The position numbers were made by a program, and so were the translations under genes. This document shows, in pieces, positions 40,551 through 49,934 of a stretch of DNA of 64,000 nucleotides. Source of the stretch: Paenibacillus sp. 1_12 (lineage in GTDB: Bacteria > Bacillota > Bacilli > Paenibacillales > NBRC-103111); assembly GCF_900114475.1 (NCBI RefSeq), contig NZ_FOTE01000004.1:65580-129579 (forward strand), given 5' to 3'. Below the pieces are notes generated by a model. It worked only from the letters and a program-made list of their open reading frames with translations, had not been told where the DNA came from and made no database searches. The stretch's first letter is position 1. Every line of letters begins with the position of its first letter.

Positions 40551-41537
40551 ATGAGGGGCCACAGGCCATTGGACACTTCCAAATACGATTGTATAATTAT
40601 TGGCGGAGGGATCGCAGGTCTACAGGGAGCGATACAGCTAGGTAGATATAAACACCGAATATTGGTGATTGATAAAGGTGAAGGCAGATCCAGCTTATGT
40701 AGAAACTATCACAATATCCTCGGTTGGCCGGAAGGAGTTTCAGGCAAAGAGCTTCGAAGACTTGGCAGATTGCAGGCCGAAAGGCTTAGTGTGAAGTTTA
40801 TACAAGACGAGGTGACCGGCCTCACACGATTAGAAAATCGATTTATGATAGAAACATCAAATGGAAATCAAAGCCTCGAGGCTTTGACGGTTCTGCTGGC
40901 AATGGGTTTATCAGACAGATTTCCGAGTCTTCCCGGACTTGAGTCTTGTCTGGGAGAAACCGTTTACGTATGTCCAGATTGTGATGGATATGAAGTGAAT
41001 GGACGAAAAACCATTGTTATGGGATCAGGAAATGTAGGAGCCTCTATGGCGCTGATGCTTACCTATTGGACTAAGGATATCACGTATATTAATCATGAGT
41101 GGCAGAGCAGAACGGTAGACGATGAGTACCTTCAAAAACTGGTTTCACAAGAAATCGTCCACATGGATGGAACCTTGACCGAGGTTGTGCGAAGTGATAT
41201 GGACGGTCATTTTCTGGGAGTTCGTCTTGCTGACGGACGTATGATTGCAGGTGAACGAGGTTTTATCGCTTTTGGCGGAAATCATGTACATTCGGAGCTA
41301 GCTCGCCAAGTCGGGATACAGTGTTTGGACAACAAACATATCATTACGGATTCACGGACCAAAATGACCAATATACAAGGCATATGGGCAGCAGGTGATA
41401 TCGGTGTGCACGCTGAGCAATTAACCATTGCTATGGGAGAAGGCTCGCAGGCTGCTATATGGATTCACAAGGAGCTAGTAGGAGCACGTGGAGTCGCGCA
41501 AAGTTACAGACGAGATCATCAGATTGATCATCATTGA
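40551..41537 (+). CDS. Thioredoxin-reductase-like FAD disulfide oxidoreductase
   Basis: 328 residues. FAD motif 'CIIIGGGIAGLQGAIQLGRY', NAD(P) motif 'IVMGSGNVGAS', a redox CxxC in 'VYVCPDCDGYE' (about 141-144), and the C-terminal FAD motif 'IWAAGDIG' identify a low-molecular-weight thioredoxin reductase-like protein. The active-site loop CPDC differs from CATC/CAVC of housekeeping TrxB, and it also resembles NTR-like dithiol oxidases of antibiotic clusters, so the partner may not be thioredoxin. The start is uncertain: ATG 40551 has no good ribosome site, while TTG 40569 has GAGGGG about 11 nt upstream. Single gene, closed by the terminator at 41560. Confidence 0.85.
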   Translation: MRGHRPLDTSKYDCIIIGGGIAGLQGAIQLGRYKHRILVIDKGEGRSSLCRNYHNILGWPEGVSGKELRRLGRLQAERLSVKFIQDEVTGLTRLENRFMIETSNGNQSLEALTVLLAMGLSDRFPSLPGLESCLGETVYVCPDCDGYEVNGRKTIVMGSGNVGASMALMLTYWTKDITYINHEWQSRTVDDEYLQKLVSQEIVHMDGTLTEVVRSDMDGHFLGVRLADGRMIAGERGFIAFGGNHVHSELARQVGIQCLDNKHIITDSRTKMTNIQGIWAAGDIGVHAEQLTIAMGEGSQAAIWIHKELVGARGVAQSYRRDHQIDHH

Positions 41538-41559
41538 ATAAATAAATTGCCTTATATGG

Positions 41560-41604
41560 ATAGAGTAAGCAGAATTCATTCTGCCCGCTCTATTCATTTT
41601 TATT
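41560..41604 (+). terminator. Intrinsic terminator
   Basis: ATAGAG (41560-41565) pairs with CTCTAT (41588-41593), with an inner GCAGAAT/ATTCTGC helix, followed by a T-rich run to 41604. It ends the flavoprotein transcript before the two-component genes. Confidence 0.8.
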
Positions 41605-41683
41605 TTCACTACCTGCAGCTTTGCATGTTAAAATACTACTTGAAATCCCCTACAAAAAATGGATATTAAAGGAGTGATCATCT

Positions 41684-43432
41684 TTGAAAGCGGTAACACC
41701 CTTGTTGAAAGGCCTGTCATCCCTACTCCCGTCTTCTTTTAAAGGCAGGCTGTACATTATGCTGTTTGTTTGTTCCTTTTTACCGTTACTGTTAATCGGA
41801 GGTTTGTCGGTGTATTCGATTTCTTCCATTCTCAATAACAAAATTGATAAAGGACTGTTAAATCACTTGAATCAGGTTATGATCAATCTGCAAAAAACTT
41901 TAGATTATTTAGATTACAGCTCCCAGCAGTTCACGACCAACGGATTAATCGGAAAAGATTTGAACCAAATCCTGCTAACCGATGATCTGACCGAAACGAT
42001 GCCGCTGCAAAATGAGATGAAGAAAAATATTAATTTACTAAATTTTACCAATCCTACAATAGGCTTAACGATGTTCTATGATAAAAAAAGCAAGCAGGTT
42101 TTATTTTCAAATTTGTTAACCTCTGATCTCGACCTGGAACGACTGCCCACCTTAACAAGAACAAACGGTGCTGTGTATTATGGTCCGCATAAAACTCATT
42201 ATAAATACAACGATGAAAATATGGTTTTTTCGATTAGCAGAAAATTCGATATATCCGGGGGAAACCCGCTCACCTCCGAGGTTATTATTTATACGGAGAC
42301 GAATTTTAAAATATTTCAACAAATTCTCAATACAACCCAATATGGGATGAGCGCCTTCCATTTGCTGCTAGACGAGGAGGGCAAGATTTTGTACTCCGAT
42401 AACAATGATTTGTTTCTTACAGGAAGTATGTACAAGGAAAAAGAACAGGATCGGTTTCGGGTTTTCAGCGACACGAACAGCCACGGCTGGACACTTGTAC
42501 TTTATATAGACCGGCAAGCTTATAATATGGAGCTGGTCAGATGGCTGGTAGCCTTTTTCGTAGTCATTATGATTTCCGTATCCATCAGTATTTTTATGGC
42601 GGTTAAAATTTTAAATTATGTATACAATCCACTGTTAAATATAAAAAAAGGTATGGTTCTGGTAGCTTCCAACAAGATGGATTCGGAGCTTAGCCGTAGC
42701 GGATTGGATGAATTTGATTATATCATTGAACAATTTAATGGCATGAATTACAAAATCAAGGAATTAATCCTACGTGTTGAGCAGCAGGAAATACGAAAGC
42801 GTGAAACTGAAGTAGCGAAGCTTATGGCACAAATCAATCCGCATTTTTTGTATAACACCTTGAATACCGTACAGTGGTTGGCGAGGATGAAGGGTGAAAC
42901 CGAGATCGATCGTTTCGTTGCCTTATTTACGAATGTATTAAATTATAACTTGACTAAAGAAGGGCTGATCGTAAGCATTCGTGAAGAAGTGGAAGTCTTA
43001 AAAAATTACATAGAGCTGCAAAAAATTCGTTACGATTATTTATTCGATGTTCGATTAACAGTCGATGAGCAGACTTGGGGGGATCGTGTTCCCCGATTTT
43101 TACTACAGCCTATCGTTGAAAATTCCCTTTATCATGGGCTTAGGGACGAAGGCGGCATCATCGAGGTCACGGTACGTAGAACTCAGGATCATCAGTTATT
43201 GATTCTTGTTCGTGATAACGGCTATGGAATGTCTGAAGACAAAATAAAGCAACTGCTGTCTGGGGAAAACCGCAGTCAAACCGGAATGGGTATCGGCCTC
43301 AGCTATGTGGACATGACCATTCAAAGTAATTATGGTTCAAAGGGCAGGATGGAGATTGAGAGCGTACAGGGATCTGGAACGACTGTGCAAATTATTATTC
43401 CACTAACCGGAGAGGGGATTCATCATGATTAA
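41684..43432 (+). CDS. YesM/LytS-type sensor histidine kinase
   Basis: 582 residues. N-terminal membrane helix (about 25-50), extracellular Cache-like sensor, second helix (about 285-308), HAMP, then the His-kinase domain with phospho-acceptor His in 'AQINPHFLYNTLNTVQWL' (about 387) and ATP-lid motifs 'LLQPIVENSLYHGL' and 'RDNGYGMS'. TTG 41684 follows AAAGGAG by 8 nt. It overlaps the response-regulator gene by 8 nt. It belongs to the group that senses extracellular saccharides and activates a neighbouring ABC importer, here 44987-48480 (inference from arrangement). Confidence 0.93.
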   Translation: MKAVTPLLKGLSSLLPSSFKGRLYIMLFVCSFLPLLLIGGLSVYSISSILNNKIDKGLLNHLNQVMINLQKTLDYLDYSSQQFTTNGLIGKDLNQILLTDDLTETMPLQNEMKKNINLLNFTNPTIGLTMFYDKKSKQVLFSNLLTSDLDLERLPTLTRTNGAVYYGPHKTHYKYNDENMVFSISRKFDISGGNPLTSEVIIYTETNFKIFQQILNTTQYGMSAFHLLLDEEGKILYSDNNDLFLTGSMYKEKEQDRFRVFSDTNSHGWTLVLYIDRQAYNMELVRWLVAFFVVIMISVSISIFMAVKILNYVYNPLLNIKKGMVLVASNKMDSELSRSGLDEFDYIIEQFNGMNYKIKELILRVEQQEIRKRETEVAKLMAQINPHFLYNTLNTVQWLARMKGETEIDRFVALFTNVLNYNLTKEGLIVSIREEVEVLKNYIELQKIRYDYLFDVRLTVDEQTWGDRVPRFLLQPIVENSLYHGLRDEGGIIEVTVRRTQDHQLLILVRDNGYGMSEDKIKQLLSGENRSQTGMGIGLSYVDMTIQSNYGSKGRMEIESVQGSGTTVQIIIPLTGEGIHHD

Positions 43433-44792
43433 AGCTATGATAGCCGATGATGAGACATTGGTCAGGAAAGGGCTCATTACCGTCATGCCATGGGAGAAAT
43501 TCGATATCCGTATTGTCGGAGAAGCTTCGAATGGCCTTCGTGCCTTAGAGCTTATTCAAAGCCAGGAGGTCGATTTGTTATTTACAGATTTGATGATGCC
43601 CGAATTGAACGGTTTGGAGTTAATGAGAAAGCTTAATATAACACATCCGCATATTCAGGTGGTCGTGCTGACATGCTATCCGGAATTTGAATATGTGCAA
43701 GAATCGCTTCGGCTTGGAGCCATTGACTATATTCTGAAAACCCAACTGGAGCATGAAAAGATGGATGCCGTGCTGCAGCAAATTGTTCAGCGATACCATG
43801 CAAGACAAGCTTCCTCGCAAAGTGTCGTACAGCGTTATGGAGATAGCGGTTGGCTATTCATGAACGACCAGCCGAATGTGGATTATTCCGCGCTTGAGCG
43901 CAAGTATGAGGCTGATCGATTAATTTCTATCGGAGAAGGCCTATGGTTTATGATTGAGCGGCTGTCCGATTCAGAGCAGTTGATCCGGGAGTGGCTAGAC
44001 AACGCTGCTACGCGAGGTTGGATTGCAGGAAGAGTGCTGCTGCACAAATGGGAGACACTGCAGGAGCTTCAGTCACAGGTGCGCTGTTATTATGAACGGG
44101 AATTGTTTTACCTTTATGAGCCAGGCATTCGATATTACGATGTGTTAGCCCCCTTGAACGATTCGGATGTTCTGCAGGATTGGAAGGAAAGTGACCTGAC
44201 TGCATTATCGAATCAATGGGTTTCGAGAGACTGGATTACAGATGATGTGCTGTTTCAGTCGATGCTCGGACAGTTAACGACGGCAAGGCTGCCTGTGAAG
44301 CAGCTGCGTCGCTTGTTTTATGATGCGATAGTGAGATGGAATTTTGCTGAGAAATGTCAAATTGCGGAGTGGCTGTACAGCATCGACCAACTGACCTTTA
44401 TGGAGGATTGGAAAGCGTTGTTGATGAGTACGAGAGATACCGTTAGAAGCATGTATAAGAGGGAGCAATATCCGAATGAGATCGTGTCGGGAATCTGGAA
44501 AGCTATTGAACATATGCAGCAGCAGGATCATTTGAATTTCACGCAAGAGCAGATCGCCAAAGTCGCGAATATGAGCAGAGGATATTTCAGTCAATGCTTT
44601 AAGGAGATTACCGGCCAGGGCTTCCAGGAGTATGTCAGTGATATGCGCTTGGACAGGGCCAAAGAACTGTTAACGACAACGACGATCCCGATTTATATCA
44701 TAGCAGAGCAGTCCGGGTTTAAAGATGAAAAGTATTTTAGTCGGTTGTTTCTGGCCAAAGTCGGCAAGCTTCCTTCGGACTATCGGAGTTAA
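43425..44792 (+). CDS. YesN-type response regulator with AraC DNA-binding domain
   Basis: 455 residues. Receiver domain with phospho-acceptor Asp in 'LLFTDLMMPELNG' (about 56) and conserved Lys in 'YILKTQLEH'; a poorly conserved middle region; C-terminal AraC helix-turn-helix pair ('FTQEQIAKVANMSRGYFSQCFKEITG', 'IYIIAEQSGFKDEKYFSRLF'). Start overlaps the kinase stop. When phosphorylated by its partner it should activate the sugar operon beginning at 44987. The intergenic 195 nt hold a cre-like site (44849-44862), TTGACA at 44912-44917 and TATAAT at 44943-44948; their spacing is too wide for a normal promoter, consistent with activator dependence. Confidence 0.93.
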   Translation: MIKAMIADDETLVRKGLITVMPWEKFDIRIVGEASNGLRALELIQSQEVDLLFTDLMMPELNGLELMRKLNITHPHIQVVVLTCYPEFEYVQESLRLGAIDYILKTQLEHEKMDAVLQQIVQRYHARQASSQSVVQRYGDSGWLFMNDQPNVDYSALERKYEADRLISIGEGLWFMIERLSDSEQLIREWLDNAATRGWIAGRVLLHKWETLQELQSQVRCYYERELFYLYEPGIRYYDVLAPLNDSDVLQDWKESDLTALSNQWVSRDWITDDVLFQSMLGQLTTARLPVKQLRRLFYDAIVRWNFAEKCQIAEWLYSIDQLTFMEDWKALLMSTRDTVRSMYKREQYPNEIVSGIWKAIEHMQQQDHLNFTQEQIAKVANMSRGYFSQCFKEITGQGFQEYVSDMRLDRAKELLTTTTIPIYIIAEQSGFKDEKYFSRLFLAKVGKLPSDYRS

Positions 44793-44848
44793 GGCCGTCT
44801 GTATGCTTCTGAACTTCCTATGAAAAATGTTGCATGAGGTAAGAAAAT

Positions 44849-44862
44849 TGTTGACGTTTACA
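44849..44862 (+). promoter_or_regulatory. cre-like catabolite-repression site
   Basis: TGTTGACGTTTACA, on the minus strand TGTAAACGTCAACA, fits the CcpA consensus with one weak position. It lies 125 nt before the second sugar-binding protein gene. Confidence 0.55.
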
Positions 44863-44986
44863 CATTCCCTCCCGTGCAATTTCCAAACAATAACATAACA
44901 TTTTATTGACAGCTTTCTAAGCCGAGTTATTCAGGAATCGGTCTATAATGATAATGTTCACAAAATAAAAAAGGAGGTCTTGGCTC

Positions 44987-46648
44987 ATGTTTAGAAAAAG
45001 AAAAGGGTTGAATGCACTCATCACGATTTTGTTATCTGTCAGCTTGACAGCCTGTTCGACTGGCAAGGATCTAGCAGAGCAGGGGAAGAGCAGTGATGGA
45101 AAAACAGAGAAGGATGTCCCGGCAGGTCCATTCGGTAAATTTCCGGAAACGATTACAATCAAATACGGAAAACCATCATCGGTCGACGTCAAGCTGCCGC
45201 CGGGGGACAGTCAGGAAAACAATGAGTTTGTAAGATTTATTTCGGATAAATTAAACGTTAAATATGAGCATACTTGGCAAACACCGGATGGCGACCCTTA
45301 TAAACAAAAGATTGATTTGGTAATTGCAAGCGGCGACGTCCCTGATGTGATGTTTGTAAACGAAACCCAATTAAAACTATTGGTGAATTCCGATTTAGTA
45401 GCTGATTTAACTAGCGTGTACGATAAGAATATTTCTCCGGAATTACGAAAAGTGTTTGATTCGACAAAGGAGCTTAGCTTATCCCAGGCAACCTTTAACG
45501 GCAAATTAATGGCTATTCCGAACTCTCAACCCGGCGCTGATGCGATGAATGTGCTCTATATCCGTAAAGACTGGCTGGATAAGCTGGGTTTGCCGGAGCC
45601 TAAGACATTGAGCGATATTGAGAACGTAGCAAAAGCGTTTATAGAACGCGATCCGGGAGGAAACGGAAAAAATAATACCCTCGGTCTTACCGGAACACAG
45701 GATATTGTTAATATCGGAAGCAGTATATTCGGATTTGATACGATATTCAGTTATTACGATGCTTATCCCGAGCTTTGGATCAAAGCCAAATCAGGTAATG
45801 TTGAATACGGTTCCATACAGCCCGAAAATAAGGCAGCGCTGGCCAAATTAAGAGAGATGTATGCGTCCGGTATCATTCATAAGGAATTTGTAGCAGAAAC
45901 AACAAGTACAGGCAGAGAAAAGGTGATAAGCGGGAAGGTAGGAATGTTTTTCGGACCTTTCTGGATGGGAAGCTTTATGCTGATGGATAGCGTAAAACAA
46001 AATCCTCAAGCCGAATGGATACCACTGGCCGTTCCGTTAGATGGTAAAGGCAATTTTAAAACACATACGATGTCACCGACTTCCAGTTTCCTTGTCATTA
46101 GCAAAAAGTTTAAACATCCTGAGGCTGTTATTCGTACGTTGAATCATGAATATATTATCGATCAGAGCTTAGGAGTGGATTTCTATAAAGGTCAAAATGT
46201 CCCGTACAAAAGGGTGAACCTGCCGTTCGGACATATGATGGCTCCGTTTGATGAAAAGGAAATTCGAGTGAGTGCCGTGGATAAAGTTATTGCCGGAAAA
46301 ACCGATTACAATTCTCTTCCATCGCCGGAAAAATTGCAGTACGACAGAATTAAGTTTGAAAAGGAAAATCCGAAGAAGGACTTGACCGCTTGGTCGACCA
46401 CGCTTAGCTCTGCCACAACGAGAGCCATGCTGCAGGACAATGTTATAAAGACATCAGGTGTTTTTTATGGAAAAACTCCAACGATGGGACGCAAATGGGT
46501 CAATTTAAAGAAAATGGAGGATGAAATATTCATCAAAATCATCATGGGCAGTAAACCGCTCGAAGCCTTCGACGAATTTGTGACGGAGTGGAAAAAGCTC
46601 GGAGGTGATGAAATCACTAACGAAGTGAGAGGCATGCTCAAGCAATAG
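44987..46648 (+). CDS. Sugar ABC transporter substrate-binding lipoprotein
   Basis: 553 residues. Lipobox 'LTAC' (Cys about 23), a Lys/Asp/Ser-rich tether, then an LplA-type family-1 binding protein ('LYIRKDWLDKLGLPEPKTLSDIENVAKAFIERDPGGNGKNNTLGL'-type region near residue 185; 'DPGGNGKNNTLG' may bind Ca2+). ATG 44987 follows AAAAAGGAGG. It heads a six-gene operon (binding protein, two permeases, SDR, ThuA-like, MFS). The ligand is probably an oligosaccharide; the downstream SDR and ThuA-like genes hint at an oxidised or keto-sugar pathway. Confidence 0.92.
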   Translation: MFRKRKGLNALITILLSVSLTACSTGKDLAEQGKSSDGKTEKDVPAGPFGKFPETITIKYGKPSSVDVKLPPGDSQENNEFVRFISDKLNVKYEHTWQTPDGDPYKQKIDLVIASGDVPDVMFVNETQLKLLVNSDLVADLTSVYDKNISPELRKVFDSTKELSLSQATFNGKLMAIPNSQPGADAMNVLYIRKDWLDKLGLPEPKTLSDIENVAKAFIERDPGGNGKNNTLGLTGTQDIVNIGSSIFGFDTIFSYYDAYPELWIKAKSGNVEYGSIQPENKAALAKLREMYASGIIHKEFVAETTSTGREKVISGKVGMFFGPFWMGSFMLMDSVKQNPQAEWIPLAVPLDGKGNFKTHTMSPTSSFLVISKKFKHPEAVIRTLNHEYIIDQSLGVDFYKGQNVPYKRVNLPFGHMMAPFDEKEIRVSAVDKVIAGKTDYNSLPSPEKLQYDRIKFEKENPKKDLTAWSTTLSSATTRAMLQDNVIKTSGVFYGKTPTMGRKWVNLKKMEDEIFIKIIMGSKPLEAFDEFVTEWKKLGGDEITNEVRGMLKQ

Positions 46649-46684
46649 GTTGTAGGGTTGAGATGAACAGATTGGAGCTACGCT

Positions 46685-47575
46685 ATGAGATCGAAACACC
46701 ATGTTTGGAGTTACTATGCGATGATTGCACCTGCAGCCATTCTTGTGATCATCTATGAAGTTCTTCCTTTATTCGGACTTGTTATGGCATTCCAGGATTT
46801 TATTCCTGCCAAGGGTATATTCAATTCGCCCTTTGTCGGGCTGGAAAATTTCAAGTATATGTTCGAGCTGCCCGAAAGCTCCAGGATATTTTTCAATACC
46901 ATTTTTATCGCTGTCTCCAAAATCATCATGAATTTGGCTGTTCCCCTCGTATTTGCGCTCATGCTGAATGAAGTTGTTCAAAATACGCTCAAACGTTGGA
47001 TTCAAACGATCGTATATTTACCACACTTTATGTCATGGGTCATATTGGCAGGGGTGCTGACCAATATGCTGTCAACTAGCGGAATCCTCAATTCCATGCT
47101 GAAAGGAATGGGGATTGAACCGATATTTTTCCTGGGAAGTAATACCTGGTTCCCTATCGTTATCGTTGGCAGCGATGTATGGAAGGAATTTGGTTTCAAT
47201 GCCGTCATATTCATGGCTGCATTGACAGCGATTAATCCAAGCCTGTATGAGGCAGCCAAAATAGACGGAGCCAACAAATTACAGCAAATGCGTTACATCA
47301 CACTAACGGGCATTGCGCCCACGATTGTTCTGTTAGGTTGTCTTGGGATTGGTAAGGTAATGAATGCTGGCTTCGAGCAAATTTTCAACCTGTACAATCC
47401 ATCTGTCTACGAATCAGGAGATATTATTGATACTTACGTATATCGCATTGGCATGATTCAACATCAGTATGGCTTGGCTACGGCTGTAGGTGTATTAAAA
47501 TCGGTCGTTGGATTTTTGCTGGTGGTCATTTCCTGGAAGCTGGCAGATAAGTGGGCCAATTACCGCATTTTTTGA
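46685..47575 (+). CDS. Sugar ABC transporter permease (LplB type)
   Basis: 296 residues, six membrane helices, EAA loop 'YEAAKIDGANKLQQMRYITL'. N-terminal 'HHVWSYYAMIAPAAILVIIYEVLPLFGLVMAFQDF' is typical of LplB-like channel subunits. ATG 46685 has GGAG about 8 nt upstream. It works with the permease at 47593 and the lipoprotein at 44987; the ATPase must come from elsewhere in the genome, as for the other two importers in this window. Confidence 0.92.
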   Translation: MRSKHHVWSYYAMIAPAAILVIIYEVLPLFGLVMAFQDFIPAKGIFNSPFVGLENFKYMFELPESSRIFFNTIFIAVSKIIMNLAVPLVFALMLNEVVQNTLKRWIQTIVYLPHFMSWVILAGVLTNMLSTSGILNSMLKGMGIEPIFFLGSNTWFPIVIVGSDVWKEFGFNAVIFMAALTAINPSLYEAAKIDGANKLQQMRYITLTGIAPTIVLLGCLGIGKVMNAGFEQIFNLYNPSVYESGDIIDTYVYRIGMIQHQYGLATAVGVLKSVVGFLLVVISWKLADKWANYRIF

Positions 47576-47592
47576 AATCAGGGGGAGACACG

Positions 47593-48480
47593 ATGTTCAC
47601 AAAGCAGCAGAGCGTTGGCGGGAAGCTGGCATACCTGGGATTGCTACTTGTATTAATACTCATCACGGTCATATGCTTGGCACCGATTTGGCATATGGTT
47701 GTACTGTCCTTCAGCGATAAATCTGCGGCTGCGGGCGGGCTAGTTACCTTTTATCCTATAGGCTTTACGCTCACCCCCTACGAGTATATTTTACAGGATC
47801 AACGGTTTTTCAATTCTTTTCTGATTTCGATTCAACGTGTGCTGCTGGGAGGTGCTCTCAATTTTATACTGACGGTATTGGCGGCATACCCCTTATCCAA
47901 GGAACGGTCAGAATTTCCAGCGAGAAATAAGCTAATGTGGATATTTGTATTTACCATGATGTTTAACGGAGGCTTGATTCCGTGGTACATGACCGTAAAA
48001 ATGACTGGGATTATGGACACGGTTTGGGCGCTAGTACTGCCTACAGCTGTGCCGGTGTTCAATGTTATTCTGCTGATGAATTTTTTTCGCGGCATTGGTA
48101 AAGAAGTGGGGGAAGCTGCCACGATGGATGGTGCGGGTCCCTTTGCTACACTTTTCCGAATTTATATTCCGATGTCGACTGCAGCTATCGCTACGGTTAC
48201 GTTATTCAGTATTGTGCATCATTGGAATTCATTTTTTGATGGCATGGTGCTTATCAATGATCAGAACCGGCAACCGCTTCAGACGTATATCCGTTCACTA
48301 GTAATATCACCCTTGCTAAGCAACATGAGCAGCATTGACATGGAAGAGTTGATGAAGCTGTCAGAGAAGACGTTCAGTGCGGCCAAAATAGTAGTTACGA
48401 TGGTACCCGTGCTGATGGTGTATCCGTTTCTTCAGAAATATTTTGTAACTGGCATTTCACTTGGCTCCGTCAAGGAGTAA
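47593..48480 (+). CDS. Carbohydrate ABC transporter permease (LplC/YtcP type)
   Basis: 295 residues, six membrane helices, EAA loop 'GEAATMDGAGPFATLFRIYIP'; ends 'QKYFVTGISLGSVKE' as usual for the subgroup. ATG 47593 follows GGGGGAGA. Only 17 nt separate it from the first permease, so both are made from one transcript. Confidence 0.92.
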   Translation: MFTKQQSVGGKLAYLGLLLVLILITVICLAPIWHMVVLSFSDKSAAAGGLVTFYPIGFTLTPYEYILQDQRFFNSFLISIQRVLLGGALNFILTVLAAYPLSKERSEFPARNKLMWIFVFTMMFNGGLIPWYMTVKMTGIMDTVWALVLPTAVPVFNVILLMNFFRGIGKEVGEAATMDGAGPFATLFRIYIPMSTAAIATVTLFSIVHHWNSFFDGMVLINDQNRQPLQTYIRSLVISPLLSNMSSIDMEELMKLSEKTFSAAKIVVTMVPVLMVYPFLQKYFVTGISLGSVKE

Positions 48481-48513
48481 ACCATAGAACCAATAATAAG
48501 GAGTGTAGAGCAT

Positions 48514-49236
48514 ATGGGAAAAGTGGCTTTTGTAACAGGTGCGGATAGAGGTTTGGGGTTTCACATTACTCAATGGCTGCTGGAGAACAAATACAAGGTG
48601 TTTGCCGGGCAATACTTGGAGGAATGGAACTTTCTTGCGGAGTTGAAACTCAGCTATCCAGATCAATTGGAGCTGGTGCCACTGGATATCGGTAGCAGCG
48701 ATAGTGTGAAACGGGCAGCACGTATGGTATCAGCCAAGACCGGGCATGTAGACCTAATAGTGAACAACGCGGGAATAGGCAATCGTGCCGATCATGCTCA
48801 TGTTCTGGTTGAGCTCGATTTTGATGTCATGATGCAAATCTATAACGTAAATACACTGGGAGCTTTAAGAGTCAATAACGCCCTTATGGGATTGCTGCTC
48901 CAAAGTGAAGACAAACTCATTGTGAATATTTCCTCTGAAGCCGGAAGTATCAGTGAGAACAAAAGAAAAGCATCGTACGGCTACTGCATGTCAAAAGCAG
49001 CAATGAATATGCACACTTCCATCCTGCATAATCATCTACGGGATATGGGAGGACAGGTTATGGTGTTTCATCCTGGGTGGATGCAAACCTATATGAGCGG
49101 TAAGCTGAATCCGGACGCTCCCATTTCTCCAGAAGATTCTGCAGGAAAAATTATGTCTCTAGTTCAGGATCATAAAATGTATTTGGCTGACGAACCGGCC
49201 TATCTGGATCTAAATGGAAAAAAATGGACATGGTAA
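48514..49236 (+). CDS. Short-chain dehydrogenase/reductase
   Basis: 240 residues of the classical SDR family. Cofactor motif 'FVTGADRGLGFHITQWL' (TGxxxGxG), 'IVNNAGIGN' (NNAG), and the active site with Ser in 'VNISSEAGS' and YxxxK in 'YGYCMSKAA' (about Tyr 155, Lys 159). An NAD(P)-dependent cytosolic oxidoreductase, presumably acting on a sugar or sugar alcohol imported by the neighbouring transporter. ATG 48514 follows AAGGAGTG. Its stop lies just inside the 5' extension of the ThuA-like frame. Confidence 0.9.
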   Translation: MGKVAFVTGADRGLGFHITQWLLENKYKVFAGQYLEEWNFLAELKLSYPDQLELVPLDIGSSDSVKRAARMVSAKTGHVDLIVNNAGIGNRADHAHVLVELDFDVMMQIYNVNTLGALRVNNALMGLLLQSEDKLIVNISSEAGSISENKRKASYGYCMSKAAMNMHTSILHNHLRDMGGQVMVFHPGWMQTYMSGKLNPDAPISPEDSAGKIMSLVQDHKMYLADEPAYLDLNGKKWTW

Positions 49237-49262
49237 TTCAAAAACGAGAGGAAGTTGACCTT

Positions 49263-49898
49263 ATGCAAACCAATCAAGCTTTGGCTTTAGGTGATTATAA
49301 AAATGCTAAATATCATCCGTTTACAGACGTAGATCGGGAGATCGAAAAGATTTTTGAAGGCGAATTTGCGGTTACAAGTACAGAGGACTACGAGCAGTTG
49401 GACCCCACTATCCTGGAATCCTATTCATTAGTGATCTCCTACACGGAATTTGCCAAGGAGCCGCTGCCATCCGCTCAAACCGCAGCATTGCTGTCTTATG
49501 TGGCTAACGGTGGTGGACTGTTGGCGATTCATAACGGGATTTCGCTTCAAAGAAGTCAGGAATTAGGGACGATGCTGGGTGCTAAATTCACAGGCCACCC
49601 GCCCTTCACAGCCTTGCCGATCAAGACTTCTGGGCACAAGCATCCGATCACTGAAGGCATTGACGATTTTGTTATGGATGAGGAACCGTACCGTTTTGAG
49701 ATGTACCCACATTATCAGACTACAATTCTCGCCGAGTATGAGCATGACGGACAGATGTGGCCAGCCGCATGGACGCATGAATACGGATTAGGCAGAGTCG
49801 TCTATCTCATGCCTGGACACCAGCTGGCTTCCTTTAGTGTAGAGCCTTTTCGGGAGCTTATTCGCAGAGGCGGGTTATGGGCAGCTGAATTATTGTAA
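49263..49898 (+). CDS. ThuA-like domain protein
   Basis: 211 residues from ATG 49263 (AGAGGAAG 8 nt upstream; ATG 49224 has none and overlaps the SDR). A class-I-glutamine-amidotransferase-like fold of the ThuA family: 'YSLVISYTEFAKEP', 'LLSYVANGGGLLAIHNG', 'FTGHPPFTALPI', 'DEEPYRFEMYP', and 'AAWTHEYGLGRVVYLMPGHQ'. ThuA proteins occur in trehalose, sucrose and keto-sugar utilisation operons (family knowledge); the biochemical role is unsettled. Here it sits between an SDR and a sugar exporter-like gene, which fits 3-keto-glycoside metabolism, but no direct evidence is visible. Confidence 0.88.
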   Translation: MQTNQALALGDYKNAKYHPFTDVDREIEKIFEGEFAVTSTEDYEQLDPTILESYSLVISYTEFAKEPLPSAQTAALLSYVANGGGLLAIHNGISLQRSQELGTMLGAKFTGHPPFTALPIKTSGHKHPITEGIDDFVMDEEPYRFEMYPHYQTTILAEYEHDGQMWPAAWTHEYGLGRVVYLMPGHQLASFSVEPFRELIRRGGLWAAELL

Positions 49899-49934
49899 TG
49901 GAGTCCGTGTATACAAAGGAGATCATGGAGAGAA